Assembly (NCBI GenBank): GCA_024220525.1
Contig: JAMYWO010000052.1
Location: 1 to 53,531 of the forward strand
Length of the DNA stretch: 53,531 bases
Reading direction: 5' to 3'
Origin: Cochliopodium minus
Lineage: Eukaryota; Discosea; Himatismenida; Cochliopodiidae
Shown here: one piece after another, positions 21,508 through 32,621 of the stretch
How the letters are laid out: each line of letters opens with the position of its first letter
How positions within the stretch are numbered: the stretch's first letter is position 1
The notes under the pieces: model-generated
The model's input: only the letters and a program-made list of their open reading frames with translations
What the model was told of the DNA's origin: nothing
Database searches by the model: none
Made by a program: the position numbers and the translations under genes

Positions 21508-21536
21508 GAATATTCAAACATTTTGAAAGAAGTTTC
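21508..21536 (-). promoter_or_regulatory. two heat-shock-element dimers upstream of HSP104
   Basis: AGAATATTCA (GAA-TA-TTC, 21508-21515) and AGAAGTTTCA (GAA-GT-TTC, 21529-21536) are both perfect head-to-head nGAAnnTTCn units, the core of HSF1 binding sites. They sit 153-181 bases before the HSP104 start. The second is followed by AAGGAAA, which may supply a degenerate third unit. HSF control of this family is well known; binding here is inferred. Confidence 0.65.
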
Positions 21537-22470
21537 AAGGAAATACATTTATTGTTTTGTTATCTTCTTTTCTATTCATTCAAATCTCTTTGAGGTGTTT
21601 TTTATACATAACAAATTTTAGCTCGAATTAAAAATCATTTCACCTTTCTTTTAAAAATTTGTATTCATTTTTGAGGTGAAATGCATTTTTGAGGTGAATA
21701 GAAAGTTGAAAATTAAAAAAACAATTACTCATAAAATATGGTAAATCTTTTATAAAGCATAAATGAAAACTCACTGAGAAGAAATAACTATGAAAACTTT
21801 ATTTTTGTTTTGGTAATTTTAATTTAAATCTTTTCAATGAAATTGGAGATAAATAAACTTTAATTGTAAAAAAAAATAATTTTCATAAAGATCATTAGAA
21901 ACCATTTGTAATTATTAAAGAGATTTGATCAAAATTAAAGTATATATTTTTGAAAACTCCGAGACAAACTCCGGTCTCTTTTGAAAAAAAATGAATACCA
22001 TTCAAAATATTAGACTTTTCAAACACATTTAAAATATGCAAGAATGGTTGTCTTGGCCATTAAATAATATTTCAACTTTGGTTGTTTACAATTTTAAATT
22101 CAATCTGATCAGGAGTCAAAACAAAAAAATAAAAAGAGTCCAATAAACACATAATTTTTTGGAGACTAAAAGTTTATTAAAAAGTAATATTTTTGTAGAT
22201 TAAAAATGAATGATAAAAAAAAATTTAAATAACAAAAAAAGCATACATCGAAGAAGACAAAACAATATAACACAAAACAAACAACAAGACTGAAAACACA
22301 ACCACCCACAACACATAAACACTTCAGATGCTTCATCCAGGCCAGAAAGTTATTGATGTCAACCAAGAAAGGAATTTATAGAAGTAGATAGAAGGAATAA
22401 ACTTACATTTATTTTTTAGAGTTTTATTAAATCAAAATGCAACAACATAGTATGACTTGGTTATATTCTT
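21537..22470. other. intergenic, about 930 bases
   Basis: HSP104 upstream DNA running to the end of the zinc-finger gene. TTTGAGGTG occurs three times (near 21590, 21671, 21688), possibly further promoter elements. Near 21956-21977 a GC-containing patch (CTCCGAGACAAACTCCGG) stands out from the AT background. No coding exon is supported; the 66-residue open frame near 22166-22366 has no coding character. Confidence 0.5.
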
Positions 22471-23793
22471 TTATTTGTGAATGCCGCCAAAGCAGTTGAG
22501 GTTTGTGTTAGATCCGTTGTTGTCTTGAACGAGCATGTGGAAGGCTTCGTCCCAATCGATGTCACTGAGGAAGGAACCATGTATGTGGCAGTGGTCGTCG
22601 TGTATGTGATGGAGTTCATTTCCGACTACAAAGTCGTAGTGGTCTCCATGTTGGAATAATCTATGTCCACATTCATCTCCATGTTGATGGAAATGTCTAA
22701 TAACCTAAAATGATTTCATGATTTTTTTTAAAAAACTATGTTAGATTAATTATTTAAATCCTTTTTTTATATGGCATGTCATTTAAAAATAATTTTGAGT
22801 TCAAAAAAAATAATAATAAAATAAATTAAAGTGAAATAAATTTTTTTTTTTTGTATTTATTTACATCGCTGAGAGAATCGTCCACATTATTTGGCTTGTT
22901 CTCCAATTTATGTTCTATGAGACCATTTGTTTCCGAAATATTCAACAATCTCCCATCCTTTGATAATATATCGAAATGATCATCGTGATGGATGAGAAGG
23001 GGTTCTTGGCTGCTATCTACATGGGGCTTGAGGAGATCAAAGAAATTATTGTTGAAGATATTGTTGGTGAAAAAATTATCTTGTTTCATCTCTTTGATCT
23101 CGATATTTTGATTGAATATACATGCCATTTCATGATTCTCTCCAGATTCTTGCTTGATTTGAGTTTTATGTCTTAATTCATGATGGCATGAATGTTCACA
23201 TTCATTATTGAGCTCTATCAAATCCCTTTGAAGTTCATTTCTTTCATTTTCCAATTTTTGATGTTCTTAATATGGAAAAAAAAAAATTTAATTTTAGTCT
23301 GAATAAAATAAAAATTAATTATTATATTTATTATATTGAAGAAAAATATTAAGAAAAAGAGGAATATTTTTAGAAATCTGATTTAACAATCAAACATTCT
23401 AAAAATATATATTTTATTTTTATTTGAAGGAATATAAAAATTATTTTTTTTACTGTTCCCGTTGGTATGTCTCTTCTCATGTTTATTTTTATCAGAGTTT
23501 CTTGAAAATGATTTATCACAGAATGAACATTTAAATGGCTTAACCATAAGATGGATGTTCTTCTCATGAGTCTCTTTGTCAGATTTCCTGGCAAATTCTT
23601 TGTCGCAATAATCACATTTGAATGGCTTGATTGCTTTATGGATAGTATTTACATCTTTAAAATATATAAGGTATTAATTATTTTTGCTTAAGAAAAAAAA
23701 AAATTTAGGTATTATACGTCTAAGCATATTTGCCTTTCGGGTAAATGTCTTATTGCATCCTTGATCTGCAAAAGCGCAAGGAATTTTTTTCAT
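22471..23793 (-). CDS. C2H2 zinc-finger protein with a histidine-rich metal-binding C-terminus
   Basis: Four exons (23793-23718, 23654-23454, 23265-22865, 22704-22471) join in frame, 303 residues. Residues 1-90 hold three C2H2 fingers: an incomplete or atypical first (CAFADQGCNKTFTRK), then FKCDYCDKEFARKSDKETH and FKCSFCDKSFSRNSDKNKH, joined by a linker ending KPF. Residues 95-140 are a helical stretch ending in a Cys/His cluster (NECEHSCHHELRH). From about 185 a motif HHDDHFDILSKDGRLLN appears, and the last exon repeats it as GDECGHRLFQHGDHYDFVV plus LHHIHDDHCHIHG. This CGH..HGDHxDF..HxDH module resembles small His-rich zinc- or cadmium-related proteins. It is probably a nuclear factor that senses or stores zinc. 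The acidic DIDWDEAFHML helix near the end could be an activation segment. The DNA target is unknown. Confidence 0.8.
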
Positions 23794-24655
23794 TTTTTCT
23801 GATATTATAATTAGTTCAAGGCAGTTTTTTGGTTGATTTTTTTTATTTATTTATTATTTTAATTTTTTTTATTTTGTGAAGAGATTATAATAATTATTTT
23901 TTATTTGAAAAGAATTTTTTTATATTTTAATGTTTTCTTCTATTGAGAGATATTTTAAATTTAGTTTATGTAATTTTTGGATAATTGTCACATTATTTTA
24001 GTTTGCAAAATAGTATGAATTGAATAAAATAAACATTCAAAATAATAAATTAATTAAAATATTTTAATTTTGATTCATTCTAAAAATATTTTGATATCTG
24101 TTTTGATGATCAGGAATAAACTTGTTTTTCTATATTTTGTAACGTTCTTTGGGTGAAAACAAAAAAATATTTTCAAATCTTCAAATCTTGAGACAATTAT
24201 TTGAATGAATTAAAGAAAATAAATTCAGAGGGGTAATTATTCGGGTAGTTATAACAATAGTGTTTGACTTTAGAGATAATATAGTAAATATTGATTATAA
24301 ATAATTTTGTATTTATGATTTATATTTTTTTCTCTGAATTTTTATCTTTGCTTGGAGGAATTGAAAGTAGAAAAATTCTAAGAGTAATTCATATAATAGT
24401 ATTTGAATTCAAATTGATGATAAATAATTTTTATAAAATGGATAATTTATAGAATTTAAAGAATAATTTTTCTTTTTACCTTCCTTTAATGAAAATTAGA
24501 TGAAGTAGACCCAAAATTTTTATAGATTTAAATCAATATAAATAAAATTTTTGTTGGTTGGATTCAAATTTATTATTCGATTGATTCAATCTACACAAAG
24601 CTTGATTATTCCTTATTGATGATTCATATGATTCTTTCACATTTTTTGAATCTAA

Positions 24656-24677
24656 CTCCGAGAAACAGAACTCGGAG
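24656..24677. repeat. short perfect hairpin CTCCGAG/CTCGGAG
   Basis: CTCCGAG at 24656-24662 and CTCGGAG at 24671-24677 form a 7-base perfect stem with an 8-base loop, rich in GC within an AT desert. A related patch (CTCCGAGACAAACTCCGG) lies near 21957-21975. The function is unknown; it may be part of a small RNA. Confidence 0.45.
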
Positions 24678-24983
24678 ACCAACAAATCTTGAGGAGATAT
24701 GTTTTTATTGTTTTGAATGTTTAGATCACCATTTTACTTTATCAACAATTTTAGATTATCAACATTCAAAAAGCTGTTTTCTTTCTTCTTACGTAAAAAA
24801 TGTTGTGTAAAGTAGTTGATCCTTTTCTGTCTTTCACATTTGGATACTATCAAGAATTTTTGTTTCGAAAGTTTTTTTTTAATTTATTTTGAATTTAAAT
24901 TGAATTTTACTCCTTTTTTCCCAACAACCACTTTATAAAATCCATTTTTGGATGATCTTCAGATGTGAACAAATGGAGCAAGT

Positions 24984-25240
24984 TCATCCATATCTATCTA
25001 TTTTGTTCACATCACCTTTACGAGGAGTTTTGCATTTCTCAAAATTTCTTTTGTCACACATCCAATTTAATTGAGTCCAATCATAATTATCTATTTTCAT
25101 TTTTGAAGAATTTTTTTTAATTTTATTTAATTTTAATAAAAAAAAAAATTTTTAGCCTCCAAGAATTTTATATCTCCCATTATCGCAAATAAAATCGATC
25201 TTGCTTGGAGTGATTGGTATATTCAACGATGCAAACATTT
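24984..25240 (-). pseudogene. fragment of a decayed gene, possibly ankyrin-type
   Basis: Two exon-like pieces read on this strand. About 25240-25157 contains IPITPSKIDFICDNGRYKIL before a stop. 25100-24984 is a 38-residue frame starting MKIDNYDWTQLNWMCDKRNF and ending VNKIDRYG at a stop. After that stop, other frames keep coding-like words (ELAPFVHI, KWIL). The V-N-x-x-D-x-x-G turn followed by a helix-like tail recalls an ankyrin repeat. Several breaks and no intact partner suggest a relic. Kinship with the 5266-5542 relic is possible but not shown. Confidence 0.3.
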
Positions 25241-25927
25241 ATTATAATTTCTATATTATCATAAATATTGAAATAAGAAAAATAAGAATTATAAGAAAAA
25301 AAAAATATATATTTGCCAATTTTGATATATTTCTCCACATTGAAAGCTAATCAACTATAAATCTCCAAACCTCTTTAACTTTTTGATTGATCTTTAAAAA
25401 TAGAAATTTTAATGTTAAACTCGGTCAGAACTCATAATTTCATTCGATTATTTATTGGCAAGTGATAATTTTGCTATCGAATCTATTTCCTATTCAGGAT
25501 TAGAATCTACAAATTTTTGTTAATATTGTTGAAAGATGATCTCAATCCTCTTTATCTTTCGAAGTTACCAAATTGTTTTTTAATAAACCTTTATTTTTTT
25601 TTTTAATTTTAAATTTTAGTTATAATTGAGATCAATCATCTTATTAATTAAATAAAAAGAGTTTATATGAAAAATTTCATTAACTCACCAATATTGTTTT
25701 CATCCTCCTTTTTTTTTAATTATTTATAATTTCATTTAAAAATAGTTTTTGTTTCAAAGAAAAGTAATTACTCATAAAACAAGCTATACCTTATTTGAAA
25801 GATGGATTTCAACAAAAATTTTGTAATTTTTAATGTTGTAAAGGTATTTATATGTCTGCATATTGTGATATAAAGAAAAATATAATAAAAAAATAAAAAT
25901 TTTATAGTGTAGGAATAAATATAATCA

Positions 25928-28900
25928 ATGGGGAACACAAATGTAAAGGATCAGGATGATATTCCAATTATTATACCCAATGAGGAATTGGATTTTGAGA
26001 AAGTAAAAATAAAATAAAATAAATTTTTTTTTTTCATTTTATCCATAATTCTTGAAGATTGAAGAATTCAAAAAGGTCAATACTCTCATCTTTCAAGTAA
26101 TGCATTTTCTTTCTAAATTTTATAATTAATTCAATTTTTATATTGATTTTATTATTTATGATCTAAGGGAGGAAGTGTCAAAGGTTTGAGTTATGTGGGA
26201 TCATTATCTACATTGGACAACTATTTCAAAGATATGAAGGAAGGAAAAACATTTCTTTCTCAGATCGAAACAGTAGCAGGAACTTCAGCAGGGAGTAAAA
26301 TCATCAAAGAATCTTTCAAATATATCTAATCAATTAAACATCATCAAGTCAAAAGAAAAATAGAATTTTGATTTTATAAATTTTTTTTTTTTTTAAACAA
26401 TCAGGTATCACTGCATTGTTGATTGCTTGTGGATTGGAAATCTATGAGATAAATTCGATAATGAAAACAACAAGCTTTTCCTCATTTGCAGGTAAAAAAA
26501 AAAAAATCTTTTTAAATTAAATTCTTAAATTAAAATAAAATAAATTTAATTTAAAAAATTAAATTAAATTCAATCAAATTAAAAAAGAAATTTGAATCTA
26601 TTTTAAAAATTTATAAATTTATTTTTTTTTATAGATGCACCTTTTTGGACTAGCTTTTATGTTGGAAAATTTGTGGAAATATTCTCAAGAGGCTATCTTT
26701 GTGAAGGAAACACCTTTATAGATTGGATTAAGGGTATCTTGAAGAACCACGTCAATGTTGACGAAAACATCACCTTCAAGCAACTCAAAGAGGCTAAAGG
26801 AAAGAGTTTGTTGGTATATGCAGTCAGATTAAATGATAATAAACTTGTCCAATTTTCTCCCCAAACAACACCAAATGTTCCTGGTATTCAAAAAAAAAAA
26901 TTAATTATTTTTTAAAACATTTAATTATATATTTATTATTTAAAATTATTTTTTTTTTAATTTTTTATTTTTATGATTTTTTTAATATTTTTTTTTAATT
27001 TTTTTTTTGGACAGTCTGGCTTGCGGTAAGAATGTCTATGTCCATCCCTATTTTCTTCAAACCAGTTAGGGTCAATCAGACAGGAGAAGGTTTGGATACT
27101 CACATAGAACTTGATGAAGCGAACGGGAAAACATATTATGTTGATGGTGGTATGATTGCAAACTATCCATGGTCACAAGTAAAAAAAAAAAAATTCGTTT
27201 TAATTTATTTTTATATTTATTAAAATTTATTTTATAATTTATTATTTATTTTTATTTTTATTTTTATTATTTTTTTTTATTTTAATATAATTTTATATAT
27301 TTAATTTTTATTTTTTTTCTTAAAATTATTTTTTATTTTTTGTTTAAAAAAGGTACTTGAAGGAATGAAAATAGATCACACCAATGTTTTGGGATTCAAA
27401 ATTCTTTCTCAAAGTGAACTAGATACTTTACACAAAGTTATTGTAGAGAAAAAGTGGCCAGAAATAAATGGTAAAATACAATAAATAAAAAACTGAAAAT
27501 AATAAATTGGTATCAAATAAATAAAAAATTTAATTTGGAAATTAAAATAAAAGTAAAATAAAGTTAAATAAAATAACAATAAATAAAATAAATTTAAATA
27601 AAATAAAAATAAGTGAGTAAAAATAAAAATTAAACTTTAAAATAAAAAAATTCAACTATAAAATAAAATAAATTAAACTTAAAATAATAATTTTTAAAAT
27701 TATAGTTGGGTTCTCCAGAAATTTGATACCGTACTCCTTCGGGCCACTGTTCGCCATACAAGACAACATCTTCTACTCCGACTCAAAGGAGGGAACAGAG
27801 ATGAGAAACAGGACGATCAAAGTGTTCGACGAGAACGTGAGTTTTCTAAACTTCAACATGAGCAGAAAGGTGAAGGAATCGCTCATAAGTTCTGGGATAA
27901 AATCCGTTTTCAACTTTTTTCACAAACATCAGTTTTCTCATCATCAGAAACTCCATTTCGACAAAGAGTATACCAGCAAGGAAATCAATTTCAAGTCTTC
28001 GTGTTTTGGGAAGGAAGTTGAACGGCTCAAGGAAGTTGTCAATTGCATCAAGGAGCATGACGATGTTGAACATAGTCCCACTGGTAATCAAAAAAAAAAA
28101 AAAAATTTTCACTTGATGATTTTTTAACTAAAAAAATTTAAAATAAACAAAAAAATTAAAATTTTTCAATTCTTTATTTTTTGAAAAAATTTTAAATCCA
28201 TTGATAAAATTTTTCTTAATCCATACAGTGTTTTTTTTTATTTGTTATTGTTCATTTAATTTTATTTGTTTGATTAAAACTAATTTCCTATTTCAATAGA
28301 ACTAAAAAAACATTTCAATTTTAATAATTTTATTTTTATTTAATCAAAAAAGTATTTTTAAACGAAAATTTTACTATATTCATTTTGCTAAAAATCCTTT
28401 TTTTTTTTTAAATATTAGAATCAATTGTAAACCTCCAAAAAGATCTCAGAAAACTTAAAAGTTATATGTCTATGACGATTGACAACATGCCCAAAGAGCC
28501 AGAGCACATCCAAAAATACTTGAACTACCAACAAGAAGTTATTTCCATGATCTCTGACCTTGATTTAGTTCTTAAAAAAATGGGATACAAACATGAAGAG
28601 CCAAGGTACAACGTAACAATTTCTTCCATTGAAGCAAAAAATTTGCCTAACAAAGATAATGGTAAGAATTTTTTTTAAAAAAAAAAAAAATTGTAATCTT
28701 TATATTTTTTCTTTTGTTATTTTTTAAAAAAATTTAAAATTTCTTTTCTATTTTTTGTTATTAATTTTTTAATTTAATTTTTTTTTTAAAGGAAAAGACC
28801 TTTCGGATCCTTATTGTATTTTTACTTTGGATGGTACTACCAAAAGAACTCTGTACATTAACAACAATGTTAACCCAGTATGGAAAGAAACCCTCTCCTT

Positions 28901-29090
28901 TACAAACATCAAGAGTAGTGCCACCTTGTCCATCAAAATTTATGATTCTGATTATCTTTCTGATGATCTTTTGGGAAAGTTTGAGATTGATCTGAACATT
29001 TTGGAGACTGGGCAACTCCTTACTAACAAGCTTACTGAATCTGGAGAAAACTCTACTGTTAGTTTTAAAATCGAAAAGCAAAATAATTAA
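25928..29090 (+). CDS. patatin-like phospholipase with a C-terminal C2 domain
   Basis: Ten exons (25928-26002, 26058-26096, 26168-26294, 26405-26491, 26635-26883, 27015-27178, 27353-27470, 27706-28083, 28419-28661, 28792-29090) hold one frame, 592 residues. Residues 37-270 are a patatin domain: oxyanion-loop GGSVKGLSYVGSL (Ser replaces the third Gly), nucleophile GTSAG, and DGGMIANYPW with the catalytic Asp, so the Ser-Asp dyad is present. Layout and the GGxVKG loop are nearest to ExoU/VipD-like and calcium-independent PLA2 types. Residues about 485-590 are a C2 domain: YNVTISSIEAKNLPN, DLSDPYCIF, NPVWKETLSF, KIYDSDYLSDDLLG. Its Asp residues at loop 1 (DLSDPY) and loop 3 (YDSDYLSDD) fit Ca2+ binding. 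The protein starts MGN and could be myristoylated, giving a second membrane anchor. Probably a Ca2+-recruited phospholipase A. Confidence 0.9.
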
Positions 29091-29686
29091 CATAATTCCA
29101 ATAGTTATGGCAGTTTTACCTATTAAAAATTTAAATTTTTATTAACTTTCTCTTTAAAAGTTGATTCAAAATAAAAATAGAAATGTTTGAAGAATTTACA
29201 ATTATCTTTTTGATTGTAACCTCATCTATTGGGAAAGCATGTCCCAATCTTTTGGAATGAAATTAGATTTCCTGAGTTCCACTGTTTGCATGAATCATCT
29301 TTATGGGATCTCTGAAGGTAATTCCTATACTGTTGTCAAAGATTAAGAGATCAATGAAGATGCAAAAATTTTCTTTAGTCTTTTTAACTTTTCAAGATAA
29401 ATTTAAATAAAAATTGACTCCAGCAGTGAGATTTTAACATAGATTTCACTCTTTGGTTTTTAATTTGATTCAGAGAACAGTTCTTAGTTACCATTGACAA
29501 CAGAATAAAATACTTTTAATTTTTGTTTGTCTGGAGTTTTCTTCGATGATACATCAAAAATTAGAAAAATTTTGAAAGAATTATCTAATAAAGTTTGAAA
29601 AAGTTAAAAAAATAAAATAAATATTGAATAATTATTAAAAATTATTTACATTTATTATTGTTTAATAAAACCTTAACTTTAAATAT
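29091..29686 (-). other. intergenic between convergent genes, with coding-like fragments
   Basis: The space between the patatin stop and the RCC1-like stop has two minus-strand pieces with protein-like composition: about 29560-29494 (VSSKKTPDKQKLKVFYSVVN before a GTAACT donor-like site) and about 29344-29268 (SIGITFRDPIKMIHANSGTQ, then EI and a stop). Their phases do not join through any splice pair I could find. They may be relics or a misread small gene. No family is recognised. Confidence 0.25.
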
Positions 29687-31717
29687 TTAATCATATGGAA
29701 ATTTATTGAATTTTGATAAGATTTGTGTAATCAAGATTGTGATCACTTTAGGAAATTTTAGCTTCCTGTTTTTATTGAAATGATTCACAACAAGGAATAA
29801 CAAAAAAACATTTGATCTGAATTCAACATTCCAATGAGAATGTTCCTCCTTAGTCCAAGAGAACACAGCAAATCCTAAAAAAAAAAAAAAAAGAATAAAA
29901 AAAAAAAAAAAGATAAATGAAAGTTATTAGCAAGAAATAAAATAAGTCAAACCAACAGACCTTGGAAAAATAGCAGTATCTGGTATTTTAATATCAAAAC
30001 TTCCTGAAACACAAGCCTCACCGTTTCCAGGATAAGGAACAATATAACAAAAAGAGTAAGTAGAATACATCATTTTTATTTGATGGGGAAGCAAATCGCT
30101 GAGTTTCCTGGCTACACTATTATTTTTTCCAAAATTTTTTTCAGGGACGCAAGAACTCCAAAAATAAACTCTTTTTAATATTTCAAAAAAAATAAATGAG
30201 AATCAAGTTTATTTTTTAAAAAATTTGAAGAACCCATTATCAGATGATGCAACAAATGAGAAGGCAGCACAAGAAATCTTTTTTCGAAAAAAAAAAAGAA
30301 TTTTTCAAAAAAAAAAGAATTTTCAAAAGAATGTGCATTACATTATAAAACTTTTTGATTCCAAATTCTTTTGGAATGAATATTTTTTGCATTGGCCTAT
30401 TAAAAAATTTTTGTATCTTACCACAAACTCCCCATAATTCTCCTGTATAAAAAATTAGGCTCGAAAAAAAAAATAATAATAATAATAATTGCCTTCTTGT
30501 GAAACCTTTTTTTTTCAAAACCGAAAATTATTTTTTATAAAAAAAAAATTTAAATAATATTCAAAAAAAAAAAATTGATTATTATTGCACCAAAAATAAT
30601 TGATTTTATTGTAAAAAAAATATTAAAATTATATTCAAAAAAAATAATTTTAAACATTAATGATTATAAAAAAAAATGGTTATTATTCAATCAAAAAATA
30701 TCTACAGCAACAGAAAAATTGGATCCACAAGCAATTGCTTTTACTTTAAAAGGACAATCGATCAATTCTGGTCCATAACTAGGGTCAGAGACTTTAAATT
30801 TATTTGAATTGTCCTGTCCGATATGAATTAATTTTCCATCACTCAAAACCAAATAAAGAAAATATAAACCTGTTAAATTTTACTTTACTTATAATCGGAA
30901 AACAAAAAATAAAAAAATTTATTATTTTTATTTGAATATTTATTATTTAAATATTTTTTATTTATTTTTAATTTAATAATATTATAATTTATTAATTTAA
31001 ATATACCAAAAAAATTTTGCTTTAAAATTTAAATTATGTTCATTGATTTTTCATTTTAAACTTTAAAAATATTTCAGTTTTTAATTTTAGGTTTTTTAAA
31101 TTTCTTTAGTTTTTTTTATGTCAAAATTATGCATCGTTCATTGATTTTTTTTAATATTTATTGCTTAATTTTACCTGCTGAAATTGCGATCACTTTCCGA
31201 TTAATATCATAATCCAAACCTCTTACTTTCCCCAAAACTAGCTCACTCAAAGTGGAATCTCGGCTATCATATTAAATATTTATTGAAAATTTTAATTCAA
31301 TTTCTCTTTGATTTCACAAAAATAAAAAAAAAAAATTTTTTTAGAACCTAGAGGTAATTAAAGGAAGAACCACACCATTTGTGTAAATAGATCCATCTTC
31401 CATCAAACAAATTACATAACACCCTCCAACATCCATTCTCCAAACTTTTTTGTCCAATTCATATATTTTGTTGATATGTTTTGCTAATATCGTTTTCCTA
31501 TCCTTTTTCAATGCATATATCACCACATTCCCTTATTTCCAAATTAATTTCCAATTTCTATCAAAAATATCAACGTTTCCTTACCTCCCAATACTTGAAC
31601 GAATTCATCATTTAAATCTTTATCCCATTTTCCTTCATTCAAATAGTAAATACTCCCTCCTAATGTGGATATACATGGAGGAAATGCTATTTCCCTATAA
31701 AAAAATTCTTCATCCAT
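29687..31717 (-). CDS. RCC1-like beta-propeller protein with a conserved-looking helical C-terminus
   Basis: Exons 31717-31585, 31531-31348, 31263-31175, 30869-30706, about 30440-30342, 30277-30234, 30155-29953 and 29874-29687 encode about 365 residues. RCC1-type blades are visible: STLG-GSIYYLNEGKW, GCYVICLMEDGSIYTNG, YFLYLVLSDGKLIHIG, ACGSNFSVA joined to YTGELWGVCGK, and SCAAFSFVASSDNG. The blades are shorter than in RCC1 itself and lack its Ran-GEF residues, so exchange activity is not implied. After the propeller come a Cys-containing linker (KLSDLLPHQIKMMYSTYSFC) and an aromatic region (AVFSWTKEEHSHWNVEF) running into a leucine-rich helix. All joins fit in phase except the one between exons 4 and 5 (30706 to about 30440), where no pair of sites restores the frame; a one-base error or micro-exon is likely. 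Confidence 0.68.
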
Positions 31718-31983
31718 TTATTTAAATATTATTTTCAAAAAAACTCAAAATCTCAAAATCTCTTTTTTTAGTTGATTTGAGGTTCTTCTCGACTCGATTT
31801 TTTTTTTTTTATTTAGATTATTTTGAATTTAAAATCTTTACATTTAAATTATTCTGGAATACTGTCGAAAAAAAAATAGAATCAAGGAAAACAGGTTGAA
31901 TATCATTTGAATAAAATTTTAATTTGAGTTTAATTAAATTGTAATTATTCCTTTTTTCCCAAGAATTTGCAGATTTCCACTAG

Positions 31984-32568
31984 TTAAAGTTGATTCTCAT
32001 CCGCTGAATCCTAAAATAATTTGAAATGAGAATTATTGAAAAAGAAAAATGACTATTTACTTTTCCATTTGGATCATTTTCTTCCTGAAAAAGAAAAGAA
32101 AATTAAAAAAACAGATTATCAAATTTGAAGAAAATTTTTACTTCTCCTTTTAACTAAATTGGGTTAATTAATACCCTAAATCAAAAATAAATTATTTTAC
32201 TTTTCCAGATGGGGAGATGGACGAATCATTTTCTTCCTAAAAGAAAAATTAAATTAAAATTAAAAGAAGATTATCAAATTTGAAGAAAATTTTACAATTT
32301 CAATTTTTAACTTGCAGAATGGAAAATATTAATAAAAATTTTCAAAAATGGATCAAAATTGATTTACCCTTTTTTTGAGTTGTTCAATTTCTCGAGTTTT
32401 ATAAAGGAGCTGATCTTCTAATTCTAAAATCTTTTCTTTATCTGTGTAGTTTTCTTGGATTATTTGGAATATTTCTTGATCTTTTTTTTTCAATGCTTCA
32501 AGATTGCTTTTTTTTTCTGAAATCAATCTTCTTTTCAAATCAAAATGGTCTTTTTTAAGAACTTCCAT
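31984..32568 (-). CDS. small coiled-coil protein with duplicated micro-exons
   Basis: Exon 1 (32568-32368) encodes 67 residues of coiled coil (MEVLKKDHFDLKRRLISEKK to TREIEQLKKR). Three tiny phase-0 exons follow: 32236-32201 (EENDSSISPSGK), 32084-32061 (EENDPNGK) and 32010-31984 (DSADENQL, stop). Exons 2 and 3 start with the same GAAGAAAATGAT and end GGAAAA, so one is probably a copy of the other. The 95-residue product has no known domain and is probably a helical adaptor with an acidic tail. Splice signals are good for every micro-exon. It lies close behind the start of the RCC1-like gene, on the same strand. Confidence 0.6.
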
Positions 32569-32621
32569 GTTGATTTTAAAGAATTTTTAGTTTTTTTATT
32601 TTTTTTATTTTTTATTTAATC

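Larger units (their letters stand above)
23794..25927. other. gene-poor stretch, about 2.1 kb
   Basis: Mostly AT-rich DNA without coding character. It holds a minus-strand gene relic (about 24984-25240, listed separately) and a GC-containing hairpin at 24656-24677. The 64-residue open frame at 24616-24810 includes that hairpin and shows no recognisable domain. No tRNA or other RNA gene was found by eye. Confidence 0.5.
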
